The notes: generated by a model not told the origin, from the sequence alone. 47,166 nt of DNA from Candidatus Avisuccinivibrio pullicola (GCA_018713485.1 DVOQ01000006.1:1-47166); one strand, 5' to 3'. Shown: positions 18,727 through 27,647, counted from the stretch's first letter. Translations and numbers: made by a program.

Positions 18727-21033
18727 CTACATGAGGTGTTCTTTAAAACGGGTGGCGGCCATCTTCGCGCCTAAATCGAGGGCGACGTCCATCGAGGCGC
18801 AGTCGGCAATGCCCTTGCCGGCGATCTCGAAGGCGGTACCGTGATCGACCGAGGTACGGATGCAGGGCAGGCCCACGGTGACGTTGACGCCGGTGGAGAA
18901 GCCCAGCACCTTAAGCGGGATGTGGCCCTGATCGTGGTACATGACCACGACGATATCGAACTCGCCCTTATTGGCGGCGCGGTGGAAGACGGTATCGGGA
19001 GCGATGGGACCCTGCACGTTGATACCCTCCTCCTGAGCGGCCTTCACGGCCGGCACGATCTCTTCCATGTCCTCGGTGCCGAAGAGGCCGCCTTCGCCGC
19101 AGTGGGGATTGAGGCCGGCCACGGCGATGCGCGGGGTCTCAAAGCCCATGAGCTTTAAGGTGTCGTTGGCAAGGTGAATGACCTTGAGGACACGGTCTTT
19201 CTTAACGGTGTCGCAGGCCTTGCGCAGTGAAACATGGGTCGAGACGTGGATGACGCGCAGCTTCTCGCCCACGAGCATCATCGAGTAATCCTTAGTGCCG
19301 GTGAGATTGGCGAGGATCTCGGTGTGCCCCGGGTGCGGGCAGCCGCCGGCGTGGAGGGCTTCCTTATTGAGGGGAGCGGTGACCACGGCGTGGATGGAAA
19401 AGTCCCTGGTGAAGGACACGGCCTTGGCGATAAACTCATAGGCGGCCTTGCCGCAGGCGGCGTTGACCTGACCGAAGGGCACGTCTTCAGGCACGTTGTG
19501 CAGGTCGATGACCTCGATGCGCTCAGGAGAGGGTTGAGCCTCCTTCGGGTGCTCAATAACGTGCGCGCTGACCTTGCCTTCAAGGCCTAACAGCCGGATG
19601 GCGCGGCGGATCTGTCCGGCATCGCCGAAGACCACCGGTACGCACTTATCGTAAAGTTCGGGCTTTACGAGTGACTTGACGGTGATCTCGGAGCCGATAC
19701 CGGCGGCATCTCCCATGGTGATGCCGAGTACGGGTTTTTTCATAGTTTCTTTCCTCGTGGGAAGCAGAGTTTGGAAAACGTTTAAAAAGGTGCTGGGTGT
19801 TCCGAAGGCTCCGGCCTTGGTAATGAGGACGCGTCCCTGACAGGGACCCGAGGCGATAGTGCAGGAGGCAATGCCGCTTTCGATTTCACCGCGGATCGCA
19901 AAGACACCTGCACGGACGGCCTGACAGGCGTGCACGGCGGTATCGCCGCCGGTCATGACAAAGGCATCAAAATGGGCTGAAACTTCCTGCATGACAGCGG
20001 CCATGGTCAGAGCCATGCGCTCGCCGGCCTCAAAAAAGCTTATTTTCAGTTCCCTGGCGCAGGCGGCGCTTTGCGCGACATCATCTTCATCCAGCGCACC
20101 GCTGACTAAGACGGCCTGATGGGATAGGGAGGCCTCCACAATCGCAGGGGCGATCGCTTTTGCAGCCGCAGCCGGATCCTGCAGGCAGGCACGGACATCG
20201 AGTTTTACGAGGGCGGTGGCCGAATGCGCAATCAATGTGGCGCACTGTGTACGGCTTATCTCACTGATGGAGCCTGACAGATAGAGAAGGCTGCTGACCT
20301 GAGGCGTGGTTTCCGGAGCACGGCTCTGTCCTTTAAGGCAGGAACTGAGCTCTCGGGCCAGTCCTGCAGAGCCTGCGTAAAGTACCCGCGCTTCATCTTT
20401 GAAAAGGGAGACTACCTGTCTTAGATCCTCAGCGCTCTGCGCGTCACAGACGATAACGGGGCAGGCCTGAGTATGACGGAGTTTTGCAATACGCTCTCTG
20501 AGGGCAGCGGGCGCGTGTAACTGCTCTAAGGTCACTACCTCTGCCTTAAGATCTGTTCCCTTTCCCAGGATGTCAGGAATATATGACGTGGTGACGGGAC
20601 TTTTGGGAACACGGGCTAACTCGGTCTTCTCTAAAGGCACGCCGTTAAGCAGCTGCGAGCCTTTAACCGTGGTACGTCCCGCGTCAGCAAAGGCAGGCGC
20701 GAAAACCGTGAGCGAGGGCTGATAACGCTCCATCAGGGCCTGCAGCTCCACTCCCACATTGCCACGCAGGGTAGAATCTACTTTTTTGTAAATAAAGAGC
20801 TGATTAATCTCTGATGGAATACAATCAAAAGCTTCAGAAACGGTCCTGGCCGCTTTCCCGGGTTCAATGTCGCGGCTTTCAGTATCAAAAACCAGAACTT
20901 CGCAGTCATTATTATGTGCTAAATCAAGGCTAAGCGGGCAAATTCCCACCACGGTCGCAAAACCCTCGCGGGCAAATTGCGCGGCGGTGTCATTAGCTCC
21001 GGTCAGGTCGTCAGCGAAGATTACCAGTTGCAT
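18727..21033 (-). CDS. Fusion of four-carbon acid-sugar kinase (DUF1537) and PdxA2-type 4-phosphate dehydrogenase
   Basis: Two enzymes in one 768-residue chain. Residues 1-430 are a DUF1537 kinase (N-terminal FADDLTGANDTAAQFAREG; C-terminal TGGDTAVHACQAV and ITKAGAFGTPSTFLNVF). Residues 431-768 are a PdxA-fold dehydrogenase (ITMGDAAGIGSEITVKSL; metal-binding GHTEILANLTG, NPHCGEGG and MYHDQGHIPLK). In known threonate/erythronate pathways these catalyse successive steps: phosphorylation at C4, then oxidation and decarboxylation to dihydroxyacetone phosphate. At the junction the frame runs through an ATG (19741-19743, MKKPVLGITMGDAAG) with GAGGAAAG just upstream, exactly where a free pdxA2 would start. 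So the fusion may be recent, and a separate dehydrogenase may also be made. First gene of the operon. Confidence 0.93.
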   Translation of the reverse strand: MQLVIFADDLTGANDTAAQFAREGFATVVGICPLSLDLAHNNDCEVLVFDTESRDIEPGKAARTVSEAFDCIPSEINQLFIYKKVDSTLRGNVGVELQALMERYQPSLTVFAPAFADAGRTTVKGSQLLNGVPLEKTELARVPKSPVTTSYIPDILGKGTDLKAEVVTLEQLHAPAALRERIAKLRHTQACPVIVCDAQSAEDLRQVVSLFKDEARVLYAGSAGLARELSSCLKGQSRAPETTPQVSSLLYLSGSISEISRTQCATLIAHSATALVKLDVRACLQDPAAAAKAIAPAIVEASLSHQAVLVSGALDEDDVAQSAACARELKISFFEAGERMALTMAAVMQEVSAHFDAFVMTGGDTAVHACQAVRAGVFAIRGEIESGIASCTIASGPCQGRVLITKAGAFGTPSTFLNVFQTLLPTRKETMKKPVLGITMGDAAGIGSEITVKSLVKPELYDKCVPVVFGDAGQIRRAIRLLGLEGKVSAHVIEHPKEAQPSPERIEVIDLHNVPEDVPFGQVNAACGKAAYEFIAKAVSFTRDFSIHAVVTAPLNKEALHAGGCPHPGHTEILANLTGTKDYSMMLVGEKLRVIHVSTHVSLRKACDTVKKDRVLKVIHLANDTLKLMGFETPRIAVAGLNPHCGEGGLFGTEDMEEIVPAVKAAQEEGINVQGPIAPDTVFHRAANKGEFDIVVVMYHDQGHIPLKVLGFSTGVNVTVGLPCIRTSVDHGTAFEIAGKGIADCASMDVALDLGAKMAATRFKEHLM

Positions 21034-21306
21034 TACAGCTCCTCATCAATCAGTGGCTTGATTATATTTGAGAGCTGATGATTATTTACAATCACGATGC
21101 TTAAAATGTGATTATGATCGCGCAAATGGAGGTTAGGTTCCCGCGGGGACAGTCAAGGCTGATAAAGTTAGAAATAAATGTCCGTCCCGTATGCCAAATT
21201 CAGGAATTTCAAAGGTTAATCTATGGTTAACTTATGTAAATAACTTGTTATAAAAAGCAGGCTAAAGGACCATGACAAGGTATAATCAGAGAAAACTAAG
21301 GAGACC
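21034..21306. promoter_or_regulatory. Divergent control region between the kinase-fusion operon and the DeoR gene
   Basis: AT-rich 273-base spacer with promoter elements in both directions. It holds the minus-strand operon promoter (21061-21122) and, for the plus strand, a TATAAT at 21281-21286 followed by AAGGAG at 21298-21303. DeoR-type operators are likely within the repeated ATGATTATTTACAATCA-like segment (21078-21094) but cannot be fixed from one site. Confidence 0.6.
21061..21122 (-). promoter_or_regulatory. CRP-type class I promoter of the kinase-fusion operon
   Basis: On the minus strand a TATAAT box (21061-21066) lies about 21 bases before the predicted transcript reaches the gene start. 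A CRP-like palindrome TGTGA-TTATGA-TCGCG (21107-21122) is centred 48.5 bp upstream of the box, i.e. near -60.5. The right half is weaker than in the two TRAP promoters. Between them AATCACGATG (21090-21099) lies at the position of AATCATAAAT in the other two promoters. Confidence 0.65.
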
Positions 21307-21315
21307 GTGATAAAA

Positions 21316-22071
21316 ATGGCGCAGGATAGATCGAAACAAATCATAGAGTATTTAAAGCTGCACAATCTCGTGACGGTAGACGAGCTGGTCAATCTGATCG
21401 GTGCGTCGCCGGCAACCATTCGCCGCGAGCTCGTTAAATTAGACGAGGAAGGCGTGGTGTACCGTGTGCACGGCGGTGTGACCCTTAACCGCTTTGTGCC
21501 CTCTCAGCCTACCACCTCGGAAAAACAGGGGCGCAATCATAAGGAAAAGGTGGCGATCGCCGCCGCCGCTGCTGCTTTAATCAAGCCCAATGACTCCATC
21601 GTGCTGGATGCGGGAACCACTACTTTTGAAATTGCCCGCAATATCATCAATACCCCTGTGCGGGTGATCACGCCCGATCTGCGCATTGGTCTTTTGCTTG
21701 CTGACTATCAGCAGATTGAGGTATCCGTGACGGGAGGCACCGTTGACTGGTCGTCGCAGTCCTGTATCGGACCTCATGCCGTGGATCTGCTGAACCGCAT
21801 TCATCCCACCTATACCTTCCTAAGCTGTAATGCCTTTACCCTTGAAACGGGGATCACCGCGCCGACTTATGAGAAATCCTTTATTAAGTCTACGCTTCTC
21901 AACCAGTCGTCAAAGCGGGTCCTGGTGGTGGACAGCAGTAAATACGGAAAGACGCAGCTCTTTGAGGTGGGAGCTCTGAGCTCCCTGGACATGATTATCA
22001 CCGATAAGGGTTTAGATGCCGGGGTGGCCGAGGAAATCCGCAAGCTGGGGATTGAACTTATTCTCTGCTAG
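21316..22071 (+). CDS. DeoR-family transcriptional regulator
   Basis: Repressor of sugar or sugar-acid catabolism, about 251 residues. Residues 1-55 are the DeoR winged helix (RSKQIIEYLKLHNLVTVDEL, then GASPATIRRELVKLDEEG, VYRVHGG); the C-terminal DeoRC domain has IVLDAGTTTFEIARNI and the GGTVDWSSQSCIGPHAVD region that binds phosphorylated effectors. The start is uncertain: ATG at 21316 (AAGGAG 12 bases upstream) or GTG at 21307 (3 bases). It is divergent from the kinase-fusion operon and so probably controls it, with a phosphorylated acid sugar as likely inducer; this is inference from position. Confidence 0.92.
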   Translation: MAQDRSKQIIEYLKLHNLVTVDELVNLIGASPATIRRELVKLDEEGVVYRVHGGVTLNRFVPSQPTTSEKQGRNHKEKVAIAAAAAALIKPNDSIVLDAGTTTFEIARNIINTPVRVITPDLRIGLLLADYQQIEVSVTGGTVDWSSQSCIGPHAVDLLNRIHPTYTFLSCNAFTLETGITAPTYEKSFIKSTLLNQSSKRVLVVDSSKYGKTQLFEVGALSSLDMIITDKGLDAGVAEEIRKLGIELILC

Positions 22072-22113
22072 TTCAGAATCAGGGCAGGAGTACCTGCCCT
22101 GAAGAAATGGAGT

Positions 22114-22129
22114 ACAGGAAAAATCCTGT
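22114..22129 (+). terminator. Hairpins after the DeoR gene
   Basis: ACAGGA/TCCTGT with loop AAAA, followed by TTTTA on the plus strand. A stronger perfect stem CAGGGCAGG/CCTGCCCTG lies just before it (22080-22101). Together they close the convergent DeoR and amidohydrolase transcripts. Confidence 0.65.
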
Positions 22130-22141
22130 TTTAGGGGGAAA

Positions 22142-23296
22142 TCAGTTAAAGCGCTGCATCCGTGTCAGACTCTCCGGGGCGCAGTACACGCTCTTACCGC
22201 GATGCACGGTTAGCTGCACCTTGAGAAGCTCGGGGATTTCAAGTGTCGTGTCCTGACTGTCGGTGAAGGTAAAGCCCTGCGTCGGTAGCAGGCTGAAGAG
22301 CACGAGATCGGCCCTGGTACCTTCCTTTAGCGGCCATGGTGCCCCTCTATGCAGAACTTCGCGCGGCGTCAGGGTGGCGGCACGGATCACCTCCGGCCAC
22401 GTCATACCTAAGGCATGATATTTGGAGAGCGTGAAGGCCAGACCGTAACCGCGCAGGGTGTAGAGCTTTTCCCGCGTCAGATCGGTGCTGATGATGTCGG
22501 GTTTAAAACCGCGGGCGATCGCCTGGCGGGCCACCTTTAACGCACAGTTGGCAAAACCGTCGGCGCTTTCAAACAGCACGCCGCGCTCACGCGCTTCCAG
22601 TACTTCCGGTCTGATCTCACCCCGGGCGGTGAGAATATTCTCCGCGCTGTCCTGATACATGTGGCAGAGGATATCGCCGCTCTGCAACGTGGCCAGGATC
22701 TCCCTGAGCGTACAGGGATGGTGCGCGATATGTACGGAAAGCGGCACTTTAAGCTCATGGGCGATTTCTGCGGCCCGGTTTAGCGGACGTAACCCTAAGT
22801 TACGGGTACAGGCCGTGTCAAAGCGTATTTTAAGACCGCGGATCCCGGGATGTGCTTTGAGAAAGTCTGCAAAGCTATCTGAGAAAAAGTCGGGGTGGAC
22901 GTACTCGGGATTATGCTCTGACACCTGTCCTGCCGCAGCGACATTGAGATAGGCGTAAATATCGGCACTCGCGCCTGTGGCTATCTCACGCTGAAAAGAG
23001 CGGTAATTAGCCACGCCCGTACTTCCGGCATCCACGAGAGCGGTACAGCCCTGCGGGAAGGCGTAGGTATCGGCATAGAGGCCCATTTCCGTGCCCGTGG
23101 GATAAACGTGACAGTGATGATCGATAAAGGAGGGCGTAAGGTACCAGCCCTGTGCATCAATGACGGTACGTTCTCCCTGTCTTTCCTCAAAAGTTCCGTA
23201 GTGGATAAGCTCCCCGCTCAGGACCATTTCCTGTCCTGGCGGGAAGGGTACGGGACTAAACTCAGAAGATGCGTTGCGTATGCAAAGTTCAGTCAT
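22142..23296 (-). CDS. Amidohydrolase/deacetylase-family metallohydrolase (operon 1)
   Basis: TIM-barrel metal-dependent hydrolase of 384 residues from the dihydroorotase-like deacetylase group; characterised relatives (Atu3266, EF_0837 group) include one shown to cleave acetyl-(R)-mandelate. Metal ligands are visible: FIDHHCHV (His-x-His), Lys in GLKIRFD (expected carboxylated), His in SVHIAHH, and Asp in IISTDLT. It is the last gene of a TRAP operon, 9 bases after the large permease, so the transported compound is probably an N- or O-acyl hydroxy or amino acid. A paralogue sits at 26474. The exact substrate cannot be given. Confidence 0.88.
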   Translation of the reverse strand: MTELCIRNASSEFSPVPFPPGQEMVLSGELIHYGTFEERQGERTVIDAQGWYLTPSFIDHHCHVYPTGTEMGLYADTYAFPQGCTALVDAGSTGVANYRSFQREIATGASADIYAYLNVAAAGQVSEHNPEYVHPDFFSDSFADFLKAHPGIRGLKIRFDTACTRNLGLRPLNRAAEIAHELKVPLSVHIAHHPCTLREILATLQSGDILCHMYQDSAENILTARGEIRPEVLEARERGVLFESADGFANCALKVARQAIARGFKPDIISTDLTREKLYTLRGYGLAFTLSKYHALGMTWPEVIRAATLTPREVLHRGAPWPLKEGTRADLVLFSLLPTQGFTFTDSQDTTLEIPELLKVQLTVHRGKSVYCAPESLTRMQRFN

Positions 23297-23305
23297 TGCT
23301 TAATC

Positions 23306-24592
23306 TCAGTAAACCAGATCGACAAGCCCGGTCGTGATAAAGGGCACGAAGGTAATGAGTGCGAGGCACACGACTAACAGGACGTAGAAGGGTACGGCCT
23401 CCTTAATGAAGGTCAGCATCGGACACTTGGTAATCGAGCAGGTCACGAACATCAGGGTTCCCATGGGCGGTGAGATACAGCCTATCGAGAAGTTGAAGAT
23501 AATCGTCATCGCGAACTGAATCTCGTTGATACCAAAGTGAGCCGCGATCGGTGTCAGTAAGGGTACCAGAATAATCATCGCGGCGGTGGTTTCGATGAAC
23601 ATGCCGATGAAAATCAGGAACAGGTTCAGGATGATGAGAAAGAGAACGCCGCTTGATAAATGGTGGATAAAGAGGCTCGTCAGATACTGAGGCACCCGCT
23701 CACGGGTCAGGATCCAGGCAAAGGCCGAGGCCATGCCCACGATGAGCATAATGCCCGCGGAGGTCAGTACCGTGTCCTTAAGTCCCATGAGGATATTCTT
23801 AAAGGTCATCTCGCGGTAGACGATGCCTAAAAGCAGGGAGTAGAGAATGGCGACCGAGCCCGCTTCCGTGGGGGTAAAGGCTCCGATACGGATACCGCCG
23901 ATAATGATAATCGGCAGGCACAGGGGCAGGAAGGCGCGTTTAAAGGTATACATGACGCGCTTAAAGGAAGTGTCCACGCGCTGTGTGGTGGTATAGCCGC
24001 GCTTATAGGAAACCACCGCCACAAGGAGCATCAGGGCCACGCAGAGCAGGATGCCGGGGCCGATGCCGGCTACAAAGAGCTTGCCGATGGAGACATTGGC
24101 GATGGAGCCGTAGAGGATCATGGCGATCCCAGGCGGGATGAGCGGGGTGATAATGGCCGAGCAGGCGACTAACACCGAGGCAAAGGCATTGGAGAAACCG
24201 CGCTTTTGCATTTCCGGCACCAGCATCTTGGCTTCCATGGCCGCATCGGCAAGGTTGGAGCCTGAGAGGCCGCCCATGATGGTGGCCACCAGGACCGTGA
24301 CGTGACCGATGCCGCCTACCACGTTGCCGATGAGGGCTTCGCAGAAATCGATGATGCGTCTGGTGACGCCTGTGTAATTCATGAAAACGCCGGCGCAGAC
24401 GAAGAAGGGAATGGCCAGCAGCGGGATGGACTGCGTTCCGGAGACAAAGCGCTGTACCATGAAGGCCGCATTGAGCTCAGGGTGACAGATAAAGTAGGAG
24501 GCCGTGGCTCCAAGAATGGCGACAAAGACGGGCAGACGCAGGAACAGGAACACCAGCATCAGCACGCAGCTTAGGGCAATGGCAAGATCCAT
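23306..24592 (-). CDS. dctM: TRAP transporter large permease DctM (operon 1)
   Basis: Translocation subunit of a sodium-driven TRAP importer, 428 residues, about 12 helices. Family blocks seen: VATIMGGLSGSNLADAAMEAKMLVPEMQKRGF, SAIITPLIPPGIAMILYGSIANVSIGKLFVAGIGPG, FTPTEAGSVAILYSLLLG, and ISPPMGTLMFVT near the end. It starts 3 bases after the small permease stop and ends 9 bases before the amidohydrolase gene. Confidence 0.95.
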   Translation of the reverse strand: MDLAIALSCVLMLVFLFLRLPVFVAILGATASYFICHPELNAAFMVQRFVSGTQSIPLLAIPFFVCAGVFMNYTGVTRRIIDFCEALIGNVVGGIGHVTVLVATIMGGLSGSNLADAAMEAKMLVPEMQKRGFSNAFASVLVACSAIITPLIPPGIAMILYGSIANVSIGKLFVAGIGPGILLCVALMLLVAVVSYKRGYTTTQRVDTSFKRVMYTFKRAFLPLCLPIIIIGGIRIGAFTPTEAGSVAILYSLLLGIVYREMTFKNILMGLKDTVLTSAGIMLIVGMASAFAWILTRERVPQYLTSLFIHHLSSGVLFLIILNLFLIFIGMFIETTAAMIILVPLLTPIAAHFGINEIQFAMTIIFNFSIGCISPPMGTLMFVTCSITKCPMLTFIKEAVPFYVLLVVCLALITFVPFITTGLVDLVY

Positions 24593-24595
24593 GGC

Positions 24596-25090
24596 TTACT
24601 CCTTACTTTGAGAGGGACCCTGCTGCTTAAGGCGCTGCCATTCGGCAATGGTCACGCTTACCATCATGGAGACACAGCTTAAGGGCACGACGAGATTGAT
24701 GATCCACGTGGGGATCTGCAGGATATAGGTGGCTTTATTGAGGTTGTACATGATCTGCACGAGCTCAGTGCTTAAAAAGGCGCAGTAGCCAAAGAGCAGC
24801 ATCATGACCAGGTAATTGAAGAGGTCGATTAAGCGGCGGACGCGGGGGGAAAAGAGTTCATAGACGATTTCCACCGCCACGTGGGAGCCATAGCGGAAGG
24901 CCGCCCCCGCTCCGGCGAAGGTCAGCCAGAGAAAGCAGCCTAACTGTACTTCCTCGGTCCAGTGCAGGGGATCAGAGAGCAGGTAGCGCATTACCACGCC
25001 CATAAAAGTCACGATCACGAGGACGCAGAAGATGGCTCCTGCCACGATGAGATCGAGATTACCTAAGATGGAGAATTTCCGGTCTTGCAT
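24596..25090 (-). CDS. dctQ: TRAP transporter small permease DctQ (operon 1)
   Basis: Four-helix membrane subunit of 164 residues. Seen: LIVAGAIFCVLVIVTFMGVVMRYLLSDPLHWTEEV, then LGCFLWLTFAGAGAAFRYGSHVAVEIVYE, the DctQ signature region, and two further hydrophobic helices. AAAGGT precedes the ATG. It is separated from the binding-protein gene by a terminator-like hairpin. Confidence 0.93.
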   Translation of the reverse strand: MQDRKFSILGNLDLIVAGAIFCVLVIVTFMGVVMRYLLSDPLHWTEEVQLGCFLWLTFAGAGAAFRYGSHVAVEIVYELFSPRVRRLIDLFNYLVMMLLFGYCAFLSTELVQIMYNLNKATYILQIPTWIINLVVPLSCVSMMVSVTIAEWQRLKQQGPSQSKE

Positions 25091-25113
25091 GTTTGATACC
25101 TTTCAGATAAGAA

Positions 25114-25133
25114 AACCGCGGCAGGGCGCGGTT
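25114..25133 (-). terminator. Attenuating hairpin between dctP and dctQ (operon 1)
   Basis: Stem AACCGCG/CGCGGTT with a 6-base loop, followed on the minus strand by TTTCTTATC. It sits between the binding-protein gene and the permease genes, so it probably lets only part of the transcripts continue, keeping the receptor in excess. Confidence 0.65.
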
Positions 25134-25149
25134 CTCCTTAAAAGCGTTC

Positions 25150-26211
25150 TTACTTCATTGCGGCTTTGACGGTCTCGTAGAGGTTGGGCGACCAGTCCTT
25201 GAAATCCGGCAGGGTGTAGAAAGCCTTCGAGGTTTCCACCAATTCCTGCTTGAACTCAGGAGAAGGATTGATCACGGTGACGCCTTCGGCCTTCATCTTC
25301 TCGATAAGTTCATTGTCGGACTTCTCGGAGAGGGCGTTCTGATATTCACCGGCCTCACGGCAGGTCTCGGTCAGCCATTTCTGCTGCTCGGGGGTCAGAG
25401 AGTTAAAGAAGTCCACACCTACCACGAGATTGGTGATGTTATAGACGTGGGCGTCGGTTAACAGGTACTTGGCGACTTCATGGAATTTGCCGTAATAGAG
25501 AAGGGCCACAGGATTCTCCACGCCGTCAATGGTACCCTGCTGCAGGGCGGTGTACACCTCGCCTAAAGCCATCGGCGTGGCGGCGGTACCGAGGATCTCC
25601 ATGCCCTTTAACTGAATGACGTTGGTGGGAACGCGCAGCTTAAGGCCCTTAAAGTCGGAGACGTGCTCCACCGGCCTGGTGGTCAGGGTGTGACGCACGC
25701 CAAAGCGCCAGTTCGAGGCCACGATCTTGAGTTTGGCGACCTCGGCTAATTTGTCGGCCTGTTCCTGATACCAGGGGCTGTCATAGAGCTTGTAGGCCTC
25801 TTCCCAGGAATTAAAGAGGTAGGGGCCGAAGACGATACCGAAATCCTTAACCCCGCGATCATAGAAATAGGCACCGTCAGCTAAGGTGGACATGGCCTCG
25901 CCGGTAGCGATTTGATCGAGCAGATCTTCCTTGGAGCCTAACTGACTGGACGGATAGACTTCCAGCTTCATCGTGCCGCCGGAACGTTCTTCAAGAAGTT
26001 CTTTCCACTTTTCGCAGCCGGCATAGAAAGGCTCGCCGGGGTGAGCGTCGTGACCTAAGCGGATCACGATGGGTTCGGCTGCCTCAGTGGCAGCAGGGGC
26101 GCTTTCCTGAGAGGAAGCAGTGGATGCGGCGGGACTTTCCTGTCCACCGCAGCCGGCTAAGGCAAGAGCAGCCAGAAGGGAGGCGGCACAGATTCCGGAG
26201 GTGAGTTTCAT
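25150..26211 (-). CDS. dctP: TRAP transporter substrate-binding lipoprotein DctP (operon 1)
   Basis: Periplasmic receptor of 353 residues. The N-terminus is a lipoprotein signal (SLLAALALAGC with the lipobox LAGC) followed by a Ser/Ala/Glu linker, so it is anchored to the membrane, unlike the operon 2 receptor. DctP family features: VIRLGHDAHPGEPFYAGCEKW, LKLRVPTN (the conserved Arg that holds the substrate carboxylate), TALQQGTIDGVENP. It is the first gene of its operon, under a CRP-type promoter. Confidence 0.95.
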   Translation of the reverse strand: MKLTSGICAASLLAALALAGCGGQESPAASTASSQESAPAATEAAEPIVIRLGHDAHPGEPFYAGCEKWKELLEERSGGTMKLEVYPSSQLGSKEDLLDQIATGEAMSTLADGAYFYDRGVKDFGIVFGPYLFNSWEEAYKLYDSPWYQEQADKLAEVAKLKIVASNWRFGVRHTLTTRPVEHVSDFKGLKLRVPTNVIQLKGMEILGTAATPMALGEVYTALQQGTIDGVENPVALLYYGKFHEVAKYLLTDAHVYNITNLVVGVDFFNSLTPEQQKWLTETCREAGEYQNALSEKSDNELIEKMKAEGVTVINPSPEFKQELVETSKAFYTLPDFKDWSPNLYETVKAAMK

Positions 26212-26295
26212 GGATGTTCTCCTTGGGTTAGGTCCTGCTTAAAAGGGTAATCAATCTCAGGCGGGAGGTAAGTAAATTCCGGTCCCGTCGTTATG

Positions 26296-26357
26296 ATTAT
26301 ATGCAAAAGTTAAAAATCGAATTTAATCATAAATGACGATTTGTGATCGGTTTCACG
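26296..26357 (-). promoter_or_regulatory. CRP-type class I promoter of TRAP operon 1
   Basis: On the minus strand TATAAT (26296-26301) with a CRP palindrome TGTGA-TCGGTT-TCACG (26342-26357) centred 48.5 bp upstream, i.e. near -60.5. AATCATAAAT (26325-26334) lies 24 bp upstream of the box. The same three elements at the same spacings occur before TRAP operon 2. Confidence 0.8.
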
Positions 26358-26423
26358 CAATAAAATGATTAAAAAAGCGCTTATAGATGCAGTTTTTAAG
26401 AATATGAGTAATTTAAATCAAAA

Positions 26424-26450
26424 CTGCAGACGGCCGGAGGCCGTCTGCAG
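26424..26450 (-). terminator. Terminator after TRAP operon 2
   Basis: 12-bp perfect stem CTGCAGACGGCC/GGCCGTCTGCAG around a 3-base loop, followed on the minus strand by TTTTGATTT. It ends the operon whose last gene is the 26474 amidohydrolase. Confidence 0.9.
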
Positions 26451-26473
26451 CGGGGGATATCTTTGACTAAAAA

Positions 26474-27637
26474 CTAAAAGAAGATCTGCCGGAAAGCCAC
26501 GCGGCCCCTTTTGAGAGTGAGCAGAGGCACGAAGAGCGCCTTGCAGGGAAGCGTGTTCCCGTAATTATCGGCAAGTTTCCGCGGGCTTTCCTGCAGGTCA
26601 AAAATGGCCAGGTCGGCCACGTTGCCCTCATTAAGCGTCAGTTTCGCGGGCTCTAAACCCAAGGCCTTAGCGGGCGTGGCGGAGACTGCCTTAAAGATCT
26701 GCTCAAGCGGCATTCCCACGGCGTACTGCAGGGTCAGGGCGTAGAGCAACGAGAACCCAGGGAAGGTGAACTCGCTTATCCTTACGGCATCCGAGCTGAT
26801 GATGTCGGGCATGAAATCCTCGTCCACGGCGCGCTTCAGGGAAGGGATGCTCCAGTGCACGCGGCCGTGGCAGTCATCCATGTACACCCCGCGCTCGCGG
26901 GCGCGGCGCACGGCGCCTTTGACCTTACCCTCTGCGTCATAAATGGTTTCACGCTTGACCTGATAGACATGGGCGATGATGTCTCCGGCATCAAGGCTCG
27001 AGAAGAGATCGTCCACGGTGACGTTAGCGGGCAGATTGTCGTAGTGAACCACCACGGGGCAGTGAAAGCCGCGGCTCTTTAAATGGGAGCTTATCTCCTT
27101 GGCCTTGAGCAGGGGACGCATACCTAACTCATCGCCTAGCGTTCCCTGACACATGCGCACCTTAAGACCGCGCAGCGTCGTGGGATAGCTCTCAAAGAGC
27201 TCTTCAATGAGATCGGGCCTGAAGTCGGCGGGATCGTGATCCTCCTCGTGCAGGCACAGACTCTTGTTGCCGAAGGTCTGCACGTTGAGGTAGGCGTAGG
27301 TCGTTGCCTCGTAGCGGGTGATATTACTTTGATAGAACTGCCGGAAGTTGGAGGCACCGCAGGTACCTCCGTCGCAGGCGGAGGTGATCCCCTGCGTGAT
27401 GCACAGCAGATCGCCGTTGACGCCGATCATGCTGCCGTGCAGATCAAGGTGCAGGTGCTCATCAATAAGCCCCGGCACCACGTATTTCCCCTGAGCATCA
27501 ATGACCGTGACCTTATCCTCAGGCAAAAGAGCATCGGGGCTGACGATATAACGGTCCTTAACCGCGACATCGCTTTGCCTGAAGGTCGCAGTCACGCTGT
27601 CAAAAACCGTACCGTTCTTAATCAGAAACGCTGACAT
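26474..27637 (-). CDS. Amidohydrolase/deacetylase-family metallohydrolase (operon 2)
   Basis: Paralogue of the 22142 hydrolase, 387 residues. Seen: VVPGLIDEHLHLDLHG (His-x-His), Lys in LRGLKVRMCQG, His in VVHYDNLP, His in DIIAHVYQVKRE and Asp in ISSDAVRI. Blocks shared with its paralogue include VIDAQG, YAYLNV, GLK-x-R, ARERGV and the LG-x-RPL segment. It should be a zinc-dependent acyl-hydroxyacid or amide hydrolase acting on the compound imported by the TRAP proteins of the same operon. The residues downstream of the metal site differ between the two, so the substrates probably differ. Confidence 0.88.
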   Translation of the reverse strand: MSAFLIKNGTVFDSVTATFRQSDVAVKDRYIVSPDALLPEDKVTVIDAQGKYVVPGLIDEHLHLDLHGSMIGVNGDLLCITQGITSACDGGTCGASNFRQFYQSNITRYEATTYAYLNVQTFGNKSLCLHEEDHDPADFRPDLIEELFESYPTTLRGLKVRMCQGTLGDELGMRPLLKAKEISSHLKSRGFHCPVVVHYDNLPANVTVDDLFSSLDAGDIIAHVYQVKRETIYDAEGKVKGAVRRARERGVYMDDCHGRVHWSIPSLKRAVDEDFMPDIISSDAVRISEFTFPGFSLLYALTLQYAVGMPLEQIFKAVSATPAKALGLEPAKLTLNEGNVADLAIFDLQESPRKLADNYGNTLPCKALFVPLLTLKRGRVAFRQIFF

Positions 27638-27647
27638 CTTCTGTCTC

